A stretch of DNA of 64,000 bases from Polysphondylium violaceum (GCA_000277445.1 AJWJ01000041.1:1-64000), one strand, 5' to 3'. Shown: positions 23,063 to 35,553, numbered from the stretch's first letter. Notes: generated from the letters alone by a model not told the origin. Numbers and translations: made by a program.

Positions 23063-26000
23063 ATGATTAAATTTTATTATCTATTATTTCTATCTTTTTT
23101 CTTTTTATTTAATTGTATTGTATTGATATTAATATTTATCGGTGGTCAAGAAATTAATATTGTCTCTTAAATAATTAGATACATATTCCTATAGTACAAT
23201 TATTACAAATGTTATAAATAAGGGATATCATGGTGGTGATCAATATTGTAATTTGGATGTAATCTTGGAGCTATCTCATGATGTGCCCATACAAGAAACC
23301 TCAAGTGTTTTTGTTCTTGTACCAATAAAGAATAATAAATCCATAATATTGATAAAACAAACTGTTACCAAAGGACCTTTAGGGAGTACTTTTGCTGTAT
23401 ATTTTTACGATACAACCTCTTTTCAAATGATGATAAATGGCATTGAATACACTTGTTTAGGTATATTTTTATTACTAAAAATCTAAAAACAAAAAGACTA
23501 ATTAAAATAATTTTAAAGATTATACTTTTAATTTAGATGCACCTTACCAAAAAGAGTATCAAGGTATTGGTGGTATGTCAAATAGGATTATGACCAAATT
23601 TAATTGGGAAACTTCAGATAGATTTACAATGGGAACCTTTAGTTCTATAACTTTGATGCCTATGTCAGTTTATTCTTTGGCTATTGATTTCCAAAAAACA
23701 TCCTTTTTTCCAATTTTTAGATTGATTAAAGAATCTACAATTAATCCAGATCCAATGTCTATTCTATCTTTAACCAATTCCACAGCAACTAAACCGAATA
23801 CCTTTGAATCTTTTTTCACATCAAGTTTGTATCATGTAATATATTTTAAAAAAGATTTATTTACTCATACAAATATTATAATTAGATACAAATCTATTGG
23901 ATTATAAAATCTCTGGTGCTTATCCAAGTAAAAATACAACTTTTCTATCCTCTTTTTATGTTGTAGTAAATGTAACAAATCAAATGGATTCATTTTTATT
24001 ATTAGGTGATTCAAATTGTATTCAATACCCAATATATGGTCATCCTAATCAATCAACAGAGTATATATCTGCCTACACTAGCGATATATTAAGCTCTACT
24101 CAATCTATAGATTTTGTTGTTAGTTACTTTGTTGATTATGAAAAGATTTCCAATTATCAATTTAAACAAGTAATTACCTCACCCTTGAACCCAGTAACCA
24201 CATTATCACCAAACATTAACTTTCTTTTAATGAGCAACCAGAAATATGTTATTGCATGGAACATAACAGGCTTTTTGGGATACTCTAGTAGAGTTACAAA
24301 TAATGTAGATTATTTTTTAATTCAAAATTTCAATTCTCCTTATGGCATTATTGGTGGCTCATTCACAAATGCTAAAGTCTCTGTTGTTATTCCAGTATCT
24401 AGTAATTATAGTGATAGTTATAATATCAAAATCTTTGGTGGTACCAGTATGGGTGGAACCTCACCAATCCCACCCACTCAATCAAGTAAGTACTTATAAA
24501 AAAAGTATAAAAACTAATCATCATTTTTATTAATTTCAACTTTTAAAAAACTAGGTATAGTTCCATATATTTTTGATATTTTTATTACTTCTGTTGGAAA
24601 AATGAAATCAGTCATTACACTAGATTTAGTAGATGTAAATTCTACATTTGCTTATGCAATGTTCACAGATGATTATTCAACAAATACTGGAAATATTCAA
24701 ACTATTTTAACACCTGCAAATTTAGTTTCAAGGGGTTCAAATTCAAATAGATATCAAGGATATATTGATTTTGTAAATTTTAAATTTGCACCAAAATACT
24801 TTTTAATTTTCAATTCTTGTAATAATTTTAGAATGTATGATGTCAATTATCCAGTGAACTTGGATTTCAAAAACTTTCCATTCATTCCTTTTTTCCCCTT
24901 TAATCTTGATATTGAAGATTTTATTCAAGTTTCGTTTAGTCCTCAAATAAATAGTGGAAATTCAACAAGTAGAACTATCTACATCCAGGTTAGTAATGTA
25001 GATTTGGATTATATATTTACATTTATTCCATTATTCAATTTTGAAGATTTACCTTTAGCTTCCTCGACTCCTTCAAATATATTGAATAATATAGAATACA
25101 AAGGATATTATAACTCAACTTCAAAACTCTTTGAATGTACTTTTATTCAACCAAGCAATCTTTATACTGGTAATATAGATTATATTTTAAGATTTTTACC
25201 ATTTGAATTCTCAAGTCAAGAAATTATTTTACAACTTGGATCTCAGGCAGTGCTAAATGTCTCGTCAGAATGGGCCGATCAAATTGGTCCACTTGTAACT
25301 AATATAATTCAAATCCCAGGTCCATCAGCTACTGCTTCAAGTAATATTATTGGCTTCAGTCTTTCTATTTCTGACTATGTTGGAATAAAAGAGGCAGTAG
25401 TTGTCATAACAAGCTCGATTAATCCAAGTCCAATCATATTTAAAGAAAATAATCTTGGAAGAGAATATAACTGGACAATTACTTTTAATTCATCAAGCCC
25501 TTGTGTTCCTCAAACATATGCCATCACAGATGGCTACTTGAAAGATTATAACAATTTTACAACCTATTTTAATCCAACAAACTATAGAATTCATTCATTA
25601 ATGAAATTCTTTGACACCCCAAGTATTTGGTCCGTGGTTCTTGATTGCCCAGCAACAGGAGATACAATTTCACCACAATTAATTTCTCTAGATGTTGCAA
25701 AGGTTCAAGATTTCAATATTTTTTCAACAGATAAAAGAAATCTATCTGTAAGATTCCAAGTTTTTGATTTAAATGGTCTTTATCCATTTTCAACATTTGT
25801 TTATGCTACAGATTTCCTCGGTACAATTTTAAAATTCAATTGTATATCAAATGGCAACAAAACTCATGTTTCATTTATAAGTGAATTTGAAATACCATAT
25901 TCTTTTGGATATCCAAATGGTATAGCTCTTTCAGTCTATGGTGTTTCAGATACTTCTTTCAACTTTTTAGGTCTTACAACTGAAAGCTTTCCAAGTCTAT

Positions 26001-27394
26001 TTATTGATACCATGACAACAATACCTAATTATGAACCAGAACCATTCATAACCTCTACAAGTATTTATAATGTAAATGGTACTCTTGAAGTATTTGGTTT
26101 TTCATTTGGAACAATGATTACTGATTTTAAATTTACTTGTAATGGTCAACATATTCTTTTAAATACCTATTTTTCAAATTCATACTTTGAAACTGTAGAA
26201 ATTCTTGTAGATGATGATGAATTTGAATTATCATGTTTTATTTCAAGAATTGCTACTGGTAAAATATCTAATACTGTTATTATTAAGTTTAGAGAACCTA
26301 AAAGTAGTAGTGGTAGTATAAGTAATAGTAGTAATGATGGTAGTAATAGTCACAGTAATAGTAATAGTCAAATTGAAGCATCCTCTTCTTCTTCATTAAA
26401 TACAAATCAAACATGTTTAAATAATTGTAAGAATAATGGTTTATGTAAAAATGGACAATGTATTTGTACGAAACCATGGATAGGTAAAGATTGCTCTTCA
26501 CAAGTGATAATTATTGATCAACCAACTACCGACAACGAACATCCAGATATCGTTATCGATTATCCAAATGCAAAAGGGGTAATTGTTACTTCAATTATCT
26601 CTGTTGTATCAATTAGAGAGATTAATATAAATGGACAAATAGAATTTGAGTATCCTTTTAAAACTTGGATTTATAATAATATTACAGATAAATCTCATCT
26701 ATACATAACAAATATAACCAAAGATTCAATTGATATTCCAATTAATGTCACCATTGATTGGTTTGATGATTACCAAAACATTACCTTTGCCAATCAACAA
26801 TTATTAATGTTACCCTCATCGACCAAATACAGAATCAATTTAAACAATTACCCATTCAATAGTCAATTCAATTATTTACAATTAGTTTTTAAAGTTGGTA
26901 TCAATAGTGATCATCAAGAAGGCTGCTCAAGTGTTTTAGCATATGACTCTAATCAATTTAATTCACAATACTTTAAACTTCAAGTTGGTGATCATTCAAT
27001 TCAAGGTAGATTTATTAATCGTGCAATCGTAGATGGAGTAATTAAATCTATTTCCAATACATTTATATCTACCCCAAATATTGATCGTGACAATAACAAT
27101 TACAACAGATCGTCCTTGATTGGAATTCAAATACCTTTTTTCAAAAAAACATTAATCATTGATCCAGATTTCTCATTATTAATTGATAGTGCACCTGCTG
27201 ATGCCAATGATAATGAATCCTCTATTTGCGCCAAAAAGAGTAAATCACTCAGCACAGCTCAATTAACAGGTATTATAATTGGATCTGTTGCTTTTGCTGC
27301 CGTTGCTATTATTTCAACAACCTATATTATTTTTAAAAAACATCAATTTAACAAAAACCAAAAAAAGCTCGTTTCAAAATTAAATAAACTATAG
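23063..27394 (+). CDS. Large ComC-like type I membrane protein with EGF module
   Basis: Proposed five-exon gene: 23063-23114, 23179-23460, 23537-23824, 23886-24485 and 24555-27394, giving 1353 aa. It has a signal peptide (MIKFYYLLFLSFFFLF), then about 1000 residues of Ser/Thr/Asn-rich beta-type extracellular repeats. An EGF-like module with six Cys (CKNNGLCKNGQCIC region) sits near residue 1030. The juxtamembrane ComC-type domain follows (GVIVTSIISVVSIREININ, later GRFINRAIVDGVIKSISN). A membrane helix (TGIIIGSVAFAAVAIISTTY) near 1310 and a short basic tail end it. ComC of D. discoideum acts in cell-cell communication during development. The first intron and the GTTTGT donor at 23825 are the least certain; a GTTTGT donor also serves in the neighbouring gmd gene. 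Confidence 0.82.
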
Positions 27395-27764
27395 ATTCTT
27401 TTCGAATCCCCACTACATAAATGTAATTTTATTAAAATTAAACCAAACAATTTCTAAAACTCGAGGTATAATTACAGACCTTAGCAGCTCTACATCATCG
27501 GTTTTAATTCTACATTGTCAACTTAAGCTTCATTTGGATAGTTGTTGATTAATGCCACCATTCTCTGCAATACATTTATAGCGATTATGCAGGACAATGT
27601 TTATAATGATGATCTCACGTCACTATTGTTTTTGATTTATTGACCTTGAAATGAATGGTGGTTTAATATTACTTGAAATTTTATTGATATATATGTATCT
27701 CGATATATAATGTGGGAAGAGGTGATAAATAGTTTTTAGTGGCTACTTTTAGTAATACATATAT
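27395..27764. other. Convergent spacer with a possible small remnant
   Basis: About 370 bp between the ComC-like gene and the end of gmd. On the minus strand near 27531-27600 a short frame reads CIIAINVLQRMVALINNYPN and then stops; it could be the tail of a lost gene. Otherwise it looks like 3' UTR sequence. Confidence 0.25.
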
Positions 27765-28923
27765 TTAATTATATTGGTCATTATTTTTCAAATATTCAAT
27801 ATCTTTAGCAACCATTTCTTTAACTAAATCCTATATTTTTTAATTAAAAATATATATTTATATAAATGATTCTATCTATATATCTATAGATTTAAATAAA
27901 ATAATACAAACATTAAAACTAATTTTAATTTCCCATTTTAATTCTTTTTTGGCTTTTGCTGGATTACCCAAGAGTAAATCTACTTCAGTTGGACGGAAAT
28001 ATTTTGGATCAATTTTAACGTAAACAATACCAGTCTTTTCTTCATAACCTTCTTCATCGAGACCTTCACCTCTCCATTTAATGTCAATGTTGATTTCTTT
28101 AAATGATTTTTCAACAAATTCTCTGACCGGATGTGTTTCACCGGTGGCCAAAACATAATCTTCTGGTTTGTCTTGTTGTAACATGAGCCACATTCCTTCG
28201 ACATAGTCTTTGGCATGGCCCCAATCACGTTGGGCATAGATGTTGCCGAGATAGAGTACTTCTTTGTGACCAAGAGCAATACGTGCCACGAATCTAGTGA
28301 TTTTACGAGTGACAAAAGTGGGACCTCTTCTTGGAGATTCGTGATTAAAGAGAATACCGTTGCAGGCGTACATGTTGTAGGCTTCACGATAGTTGACCAA
28401 GATCCAGTAGGCAAATTGTTTGGCAAGAGCGTATGGTGAACGGGGATAGAATGGGGTGGTCTCGGATTGTGGAACCTCTTGAACCTTGCCATAGAGCTCA
28501 CTGGTGGAGGCTTGGTAGAATCTAACCTTGTTTTCGAGACCTCATGAACGGATGGCATCGAGGATTCTGAGTGCACCCAAACCGTCGACATTGGCAGTGT
28601 ATTCTGACATGTCAAAAGAGACCTTGACGTGACTTTGGGCACCCAAGTTATAGATTTCGGTGGGATTGACTTTGGAGATAATAGAGACCAAGTTGGTAGA
28701 GTCTGTGAGATCTCCATAGTGGAGAATCATCTTGCCCTTGCCAGTGTGTTGATCTTGATAGAGATGTTCAATTCTGCTAGTATTAAACGATGATGAACGT
28801 CTGATAATACCATGTACCATGTATCCCTTTGAAATAAGTAACTCTGTCAAATATGATCCATCTTGACCTTAATACCTGAAATCAAGGCAACTTTACGATT
28901 CTCTGTGTTTTCTGTACTCGTCA
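27765..28923 (-). pseudogene. gmd: GDP-mannose 4,6-dehydratase gene with two lesions
   Basis: NAD(P)-dependent short-chain dehydrogenase giving GDP-4-keto-6-deoxymannose, the first step to GDP-fucose. Exons are 28923-27912 and 27830-27765, joined as WEIKISFN plus DLVKEMVAKDIEYL with a GTTTGT donor. The sequence is near-textbook over its length: [15 protein letters not shown] (catalytic Thr/Ser and Glu), [16 protein letters not shown] (Tyr-x3-Lys), [32 protein letters not shown]. Two things spoil it. One base appears missing in the glycine-rich dinucleotide loop near 28870, where the frame leaves VALISGI before [14 protein letters not shown] sits at 28542-28544, at the place of the Cys in human GMD's KTCGL. 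The gene is otherwise clean, so the decay is very recent or these are sequence errors. Confidence 0.72.
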
Positions 28924-29218
28924 TTTCTATCTATCTCTATATCTCTTACAAATTAAAAATAAAATAACAAAAAATGAAAAATTGGAACAAAGGGTTCACA
29001 TACCGATGTCCTTATTCTATCATCCAAACTTAATTTTTTGTGCGTGATTAGGATTTGATGTGGGGTTGCATAAATCCAACTTTGTATGTATTTTAAAAGT
29101 TTTTTTTAAAGGTTTTATTTATTGTTTATTTAAAAAGAGTAAATTAATTTGATTAAAAAAGCATATTATTCAACCATACCTATATATATATAAACTATTA
29201 TATAGAGATATTTATAGA

Positions 29219-30385
29219 TTACATAATAATTTCAGGTTCTGGAATGGAAGAGGAAATTGATTTGTGAGGTAAAATCTTTCCACCATTAATGTAAAGTTCG
29301 TCGGCAACGTGTACATCTTCACCAAGTACAGAGGTGTTTTCCATTCTAACCCATTTACCAATGGAACTGTTCCAACCAATGATTGATGATTTAATCCAAC
29401 TATTTTTACCTACGGTAGTACCTTCAAGTACAGTGGTATTTACTAAACGAGCACCCTCTTCAATCACGCAATTTGGACCTATAGTGACATTTGGACCAAT
29501 CAAACAACCGGGTTTAATAACAGTTGTTGAATCAATTAAAACTGGGCCAATAATGTGTGTACCTGTAGCTAAAACTTCTGGTGTCTTTTGTTTTAATGAA
29601 TTTAAATATAAACCCATACCAGATAAAAAGTCTTTTGGTTGACCTACATCCATCCAAAATCCTTCCAATTGCATACAATATAGTTGGTTATCTGCTGCCA
29701 TAGCTGGGAAAACTTCTTTTTCAATTGATGTTGGTTTTGGCTATTTAAAATGATGATTAATATAATGAATTATTATTAGAGTAGTAATACAATAATAATA
29801 ATAATAATAATAATAAGCTATACTTACTTGAATTCTATTTAAAATTGAAGGATTAAAGATATATACACCTGCATTGATTTTGTTGCCAACATAGACTTGA
29901 GGTTTTTCAACAAACTTTAAGATTTCACCAGTTTCTTCTTTGTAAACAACGACACCATACTTTGATGGTTCCTCTACTTTAGTTACCATAATAGTACCTT
30001 CACCACCGTGAGCTCTGTGAAAAGCGAGTAAATCTGCAAATGGAAAATCACAAATGATATCACTATTTAATACAAAGAATGGTTCACCATCATTGAGCAA
30101 CTCTTTTGCCAAAGCCAATGGACCAGCGGTACCGAGTGGAACGGTTTCATGTGAATATGAAATTTTAATGCCCAATTTTTCTTCAAATGGTTGCAAGTAG
30201 GCAGACATTAATTGTGGTCTATAATTTACTGCTAAAACAACTTCAGTGACACCAACCTTGCACAAGGCTTCGATTTGATGTAAAATCATTGCTTTGTTTG
30301 CAAATTCAACTATAGGTTTGGGTTTAGACAATGTTAAGGGTCTTAAACGAGTACCAAATCCACCAACTAAAATTAAAGCTTTCAT
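29219..30385 (-). CDS. gmppB: GDP-mannose pyrophosphorylase (mannose-1-phosphate guanylyltransferase beta)
   Basis: Makes GDP-mannose from GTP and mannose-1-phosphate, feeding N-glycosylation, GPI anchors and GDP-fucose. Exons are 30385-29828 and 29740-29219, 359 aa, the family length. The N-terminal nucleotidyltransferase signature is [20 protein letters not shown] with [28 protein letters not shown] carries the metal-binding Asp, and [20 protein letters not shown] follows. The C-terminal half is a left-handed beta helix of hexapeptide repeats ([19 protein letters not shown]), ending VLPHKSI-type as [19 protein letters not shown]. It lies directly upstream of gmd on the same strand with a 295-bp gap, so substrate maker and user are neighbours. 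Confidence 0.96.
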
Positions 30386-32183
30386 CTTTTTTGTATATAT
30401 ATGTATGTATAAGTTATTCTACAATGATTATTATTATTGTTGTTGTTGTACACTATTGTATATTGTTGTTGCTGTAATGTTATATAAAACAAGTATAATA
30501 TACTAGTTTTTGTTGATTGAATAGATATATCTAATGTATGAGATGATAAATATCTATCTATTGAGTTGAATAGAGTAGTTTAGTAAGTAACTATTGACAA
30601 TAATACAATTATATTTGTACCAATGAAAAAAAATAAAAACTAAAAAAACTAAAAAAAGTAATCAGGGTCAGCAGACGAAGATACAGTATTTTGAAATTTG
30701 ATGTGTCCTTTTTTTAAAAAAAAATGAAAAAAATTGGTACAAAAAAAGTAATTAAAAAAAAAAAAAAAAAAAAACTAACGTGTGATATGACACTCTTTGA
30801 TATTTGGGGAAAAAGGAAAAGAGGATTGTAATGAATAATATTAGCAGGTGTGCAAGAATAAAAGATCTTTTCTATCTTTTGATATTTAACAAACTATCCT
30901 TGACAAACTAAATAAAGAGCAATTGAATTGAATGGTATAATTATCTCTCTATAATTATCTCTATTGTTCTATATAATATGTGTATGTATTATGTGAAGCT
31001 CTTTATTCAAACAAACAATGATCAATTTGAATTTGAATGCAAAATTTCAACCATCCTAAATTTTCCACACACACCACACCATTCATTAATTTAATTAAAT
31101 TTTTTTGAAAATTTGTGATATCACACCCCAACAATGTTTTTAAAAATTAAATGGGGGATACTATACGATTATGGTGTATTTCTTTTTTTTGAATTGTAAC
31201 AAAGAGTCTTTTTGATAAATTTGAACAATGGTTACTTGCAAACAAGATTATGCATACAAAGATTATTTACACATACCTTGAGTAATATTACTTGACTATT
31301 AAATAAAAAAAAAAAAAAAAAGAAATTAAATAAATTTAAATTTTGAAAAACAAAAAAAATCTTTGTTGTTTTGAGTCAAATTTTTCAGGTTAGATCATGC
31401 ATGAATAACCGCTAAAAACAAATCGGAAAATTCATTATTATTCAAAATAAAAAAAAACAGACACAGTATGATTATAGAAGTTACTGTCGCATGCATGTCA
31501 AATCAAAATGAAAATTCTAATAATCAACTACTTTGATACCTTTTTTGAATTTATGTCATATATTATAGGAATAACACGCGTAGTGTTTACTACTGTAGAT
31601 TTCATTTAAAAACAATATATTGTTTGTTTTTTTTTTTTTTTTTGATTTATATTACCTATTAAGATTGTTTATTGTCGAAATGTGTTGTAACAAATGTGGA
31701 GGTGATGATAATGATACATATATATATGTAGGAATAGTAAAAATAGTGATAAAGTACTTGCACACATACCATTGATGTGATCGAAAATCGATCTGAAACA
31801 CTGTTGTATTACTTTAAAACAAAAACTATTTGGTGAGATCATAGTGTTTGTTCATTTTTATTAAATCTTTAATAGTTACAATTTAGTTTTTACTCTTGTT
31901 TAGGGAATTGTTTCATTTCCCCACATAATAAAAGCTTTCGAAAAAAGGGGTGATTGGTGGTAAAACATTTAAATATAGATGTAATCCATACAAATTTTAA
32001 AAGCTCCACCCACTCATTTCCATTTTAAAAGCAACTTTTAATAGCATCAGCTCCAAATATACCCAAGCTTATTTAAATTTGATGATTCACCATCTTAAAT
32101 GAAAGCTATAAATACCAGAAAACAATTAGAATCATTATACATTTTAACTTAAGTTTATTTTTAAAACAACCAATTCAGGAATC
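30386..32183. other. Long AT-rich intergenic region
   Basis: About 1.8 kb without a supported gene. It contains long A and T runs (near 30750, 31305 and 31628), a GATTA-rich part, and a promoter-like end with ATGAAAGCTATAAATACC about 85 bp before the gene at 32184. I looked for a spliced small gene like those nearby and did not find one. Confidence 0.5.
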
Positions 32184-32477
32184 ATGAGTATCTTTTCAGC
32201 TTTATCAAACATTGCCAATCCAACAAAATCAATAGTTTCTAAATCAAATACCAGTTTATCAAACTCAATGTCTAACCAAGCTGGTGATAATCAAAATGGT
32301 TGTTGGTATATTATTATTGGTGGACCAACTTATTATGTAATCTATCTTTATTTAATTTTTTTTTTTCTAATTTTCTCTAATACTTTTTCATTATTTTAGA
32401 TCAATGATAAAGCTAATCCACATGAAACCTTTTTTGGGTACCCCCCAAGTATGGCCAAAGCCACCATTGTTTTTTAA
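32184..32477 (+). CDS. Small 76-aa Dictyostelid protein, twin A
   Basis: Two exons, 32184-32336 and 32400-32477, with donor GTAATC and acceptor ATTTTAG. The product begins MSIFSALSNIANPTKSIVSK and is Ser/Asn-rich. It then has a short hydrophobic strand run (GCWYIIIGGPTYYV) and a second exon INDKANPHETFFGYPPSM. There is no signal peptide. Its start recalls the small Dictyostelium proteins of the HssA/SigN type expressed in development, but I cannot place it firmly. An inverted twin lies at 32744-33035. The promoter has a TATAAATA box about 75 bp upstream of the ATG. Confidence 0.8.
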
Positions 32478-32743
32478 AACTTTGTTCACCATCCTATTTT
32501 TTAGTCAATTTCAAATAAAAAACTATTTATTATTACGCGCTCTTAATTTCAAACGAAAGATAATATTTTGCTTGTGTTCTCTTATCTATAGAAAATTCAC
32601 CCAGCTTGCTATGATCAATATTTTTTTTTCCCATCGTTTTCAATTTGCTTTTTCAGTTTTAAAGAAAAATAAAAAACTTTTCTATAACTATTAGAGTCCG
32701 ATTTGATGTAAGTTTTTGTTCTATATATAGGTTTATTAAATTT

Positions 32744-33035
32744 TTAAAAAACAACAACAGCATTTTTCATACTTGGAGGATAGCCAAAATAAGTTTCATG
32801 TGGATTTGCATTATCATTGATCTAAAATTTAAATTTTGTTGTTAAAAAAAGTTTTTAAAGGCTTTGTAAAGCAAAAACATACATAATAAGTTGGTCCACC
32901 AATAATAATATACCAACAACCATTTTTATTTACACCAGCTTGGTTAGACATTGAATTTGATAAACTGGTATTTGATTTAGAAACTATTGATTTTGTTGGA
33001 TTGGCAATGTTTGATAAAGCGGAAAAGATACTCAT
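32744..33035 (-). CDS. Small 76-aa Dictyostelid protein, twin B
   Basis: Two exons on the minus strand, 33035-32883 and 32821-32744, of the same lengths (153 and 78 bp) as twin A at 32184-32477. Exon 1 differs from twin A at about 5 of 153 bases by hand count. Exon 2 differs at about 16 of 78 and ends FGYPPSMKNAVVVF. The genes face each other with about 266 bp between their stops. The intron has a GTATGT donor. Function unknown. Confidence 0.8.
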
Positions 33036-33523
33036 TTTGGATTACTTTTATTGATTTAAAATTATTCGTATTTAATGTATATTTTAAAAAATACTTTGTT
33101 ATTTATACTATTACTAAAGTTTTAAAAATCATTTTTCAAGAATGAAAAATTTATAAATAGATTTTATTGTAAGTTTATATCCGAATATGGTGGTACCTTT
33201 TCATTGATAATCCTTAAAATTTAAAAAGTTATTATATTAATAGTCTAAGTTTAATCATCGATGAAATTTTATTTCCTTAAAGCCAAAAAACACCACATTT
33301 TTCGAATTTGTTGGAATAAATACACACACACCACATTTTAATTTTTGAACTTCTCAAAAAAATGGTGGCCAAATTACAATTACTATTAAAGATAGATTTG
33401 TCAATTAAGAAATTGATTCAATTTTGTTAAAACACACCTAAAAAAAGAATTTAGTTTTATTTGTATATTTAAGAGAAATAAAAATAAAAATAAGTTTTTA
33501 ATAGTATTATATATAATGGGAAT
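33036..33523. other. AT-rich intergenic region
   Basis: About 490 bp between twin B and the end of psmC3. It contains short ACACACACC and A/T tracts. No gene was seen. Confidence 0.5.
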
Positions 33524-35002
33524 TTATTTTTTTTTGTTTGTTGAGTAATGATATTGGAAATTCTTTTCTTTTTTCCTTTTTTTTTTGTTTTTTTTTTTTA
33601 AGTCATAATATTCCAAAGTTTTCTTCTTCTTGGCTTGAACTTCTTGAACACCTTCAGTGAAATCATTGTGAACCAATTCTGTACCACCTCTACGAAGGGC
33701 AATCATACCAGCTTCAACACAAACGGCTTTAAGTTGAGCACCATTAAAATCTTCAGTTGAACGAGCCAACTCTTCAAAGTTTACATCGGGATGAACATTC
33801 ATCTTACGAGAGTGAATTTGAAGAATATGAGCTCTGGCTTCTTCGTTTGGAAGTGGGAATTCAATCTTTCTATCAAGACGACCAGATCTAAGAAGAGCTG
33901 GATCAAGAATATCTATACGATTGGTGGCGGCAATAACCTTGATGTTGGCATCACTGCTAAAACCGTCCAATTGATTCAACAACTCCAACATTGTACGTTG
34001 AACTTCTCTATCACCAGAGATTTCACTATCAAAACGTTTGGTACCAATGGCATCGAGTTCATCGATAAAGATAATGGTTGGTCCTTTTTCTTTGGCCAAT
34101 GCAAAGGCATCTCTAACGAGCTTGGCGCCATCACCAATAAACATTTGTACAAGTTGTGGTCCTGCAAGTTTTAAATAGGTTGAATTGGTTTGTGCGGCAC
34201 AGGCTCTAGCCAACAATGTCTTACCAGTACCTGGTGGACCATACATTAATACACCTTTGGGTGGTTTGATACCAATGGATTCAAATCTTTCTTTATGAGT
34301 CATTGGTAATACTACTGCTTCAACTAATTCTTGAATTTGTTTATCTAATCCACCAATATCTGAATATTCTTCTGTTGGTTTTTCATCAATCTCCATAGCT
34401 TTAACACGTGAATCATATCTATTTTTTTAATTTATATATATTAATATTATTATTTATATAGATCTCTATGTATCTATATCTAACTTACTCTGGTGGTAAA
34501 GTATCAAGAATGATATAACTATCTTTATTAATTCCTACAAGATCACCGGGTCTTAATTTATCTACATCTACAATACCTGGGAATGCTAAAAATATAGTCT
34601 AAATAATAATAAATTAATAAAATGAAATAGAGTAATATATAATGGGATATTTACTTGTCTAGTTGAAGCTTTAACGACTACACATTTTGAAGGAGTTGTT
34701 TCACCATCGAAAACCATATCAATAATTTCAACTACGTTACCAACAAGATGAGGCAACTGACTATTTACTTGTAATTTTTCATTGTTTTCTTTAATTCTCT
34801 TTTGAATGGATTCCATTTCTAAATGCTTTGAAATATGTTCACTACGTAATACTTTGGTTTCATTTTCCAATAGTTTGGCCTTCTTATTGATCTCTTCTGA
34901 GCTTAATTGAAATATTTCATCAGGAATAACTGCTTCTTTTTCAGCTTGTGGTAAAGAGGTTTCCTCCTTACTATTTGTTGTTGTTGGTCTTTTACTAGTC
35001 AT
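33524..35002 (-). CDS. psmC3: 26S proteasome AAA-ATPase Rpt5/PSMC3 with altered C-terminus
   Basis: One of six AAA ATPases of the 19S base that unfold substrates into the 20S core. Exons are 35002-34655, 34598-34489 and 34418-33524. The N-terminal coiled coil is followed by the OB domain ([35 protein letters not shown]). The AAA module has Walker A GPPGTGKT, Walker [12 protein letters not shown], the SRH with [21 protein letters not shown], and sensor 2/helical domain [16 protein letters not shown]. The end is odd: after KKKTLEYY the frame reads D and runs on for 25 more residues, mostly Lys, to the stop at 33524. The family ends in HbYX (YYA), which docks into the 20S ring. One extra base after TATTATG would explain it. 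Confidence 0.93.
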
Positions 35003-35391
35003 TCTTTATATATTACAATATATTATAGAAAAAACAAATAACTATATGAAAACAACAAATAAATAAAAAGTATATATATGTACAAAAATTATAAAAATAT
35101 AAAAAAAAAAAATTATAAATTATTAATAATGAAAGTGGTGAAGTGCATGAGTGTTGATGATCATCTCAGAAAAAAAAAATTTGAAAAAAAAAAAAAATTA
35201 AAAAAAATTAGAAAAAAAAAAATTATAAAAAAAATTTGAGTAATTTTGGAGGAAAGGTTTGAGAGAGAGAAGAGGACTCGCATCAACAATAATGATCATG
35301 ATTATTGTACAATATGTATTTATTAAATTGATATAGACTGTTTATTTGTTGATAGGATAAGAACAAGTAGTCGGATATTGTTGCTTATTTT
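35003..35391. other. Promoter region of psmC3
   Basis: About 390 bp, extremely A-rich on the plus strand (runs near 35100-35240), then the 3' region of the microprotein gene on the same strand. No gene was seen. Confidence 0.5.
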
Positions 35392-35553
35392 TTAGAAGGT
35401 GAAGCCCTTACTACCTTTACCACCATTATTTCCTTTGGTTCTGATTGCACCTGATCCACCTCCGTGACCTAATAATATTTGAGGAATGTGTCAGTGGATA
35501 TATGTAAATAGATATAATTTACTATTATAATAAAGATATTTACGAATATTCAT
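35392..35553 (-). CDS. Gly-rich microprotein gene A (28 aa, two exons)
   Basis: Exon 1 is only 10 bp (35553-35544, ATG AAT ATT C) and exon 2 is 35468-35392. The donor is GTAAAT and the acceptor ATTATTAG. The spliced product is MNIRHGGGSGAIRTKGNNGG followed by KGSKGFTF. It is basic and Gly-rich with no hydrophobic segment. The layout (tiny first exon, phase-1 intron, GGG-x-GA at the start of exon 2) is shared with the genes at 36065 and 36640, which makes chance unlikely. Function unknown. Confidence 0.62.

Noticed and set aside
18171-28544. TGA codons at Cys positions in two genes (18171-18173 and 28542-28544) as possible selenocysteine sites
   Set aside because: Dictyostelids do use selenocysteine, but the CTDC gene also has a frame-shifting deletion, the Cys in gmd is not catalytic, and no SECIS-like element was evident in either 3' region.
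28866-28875. An 8-base GT...AG stretch in gmd that would mend the frame if spliced
   Set aside because: Far below any spliceosomal intron length; treated as a base lesion or sequence error.
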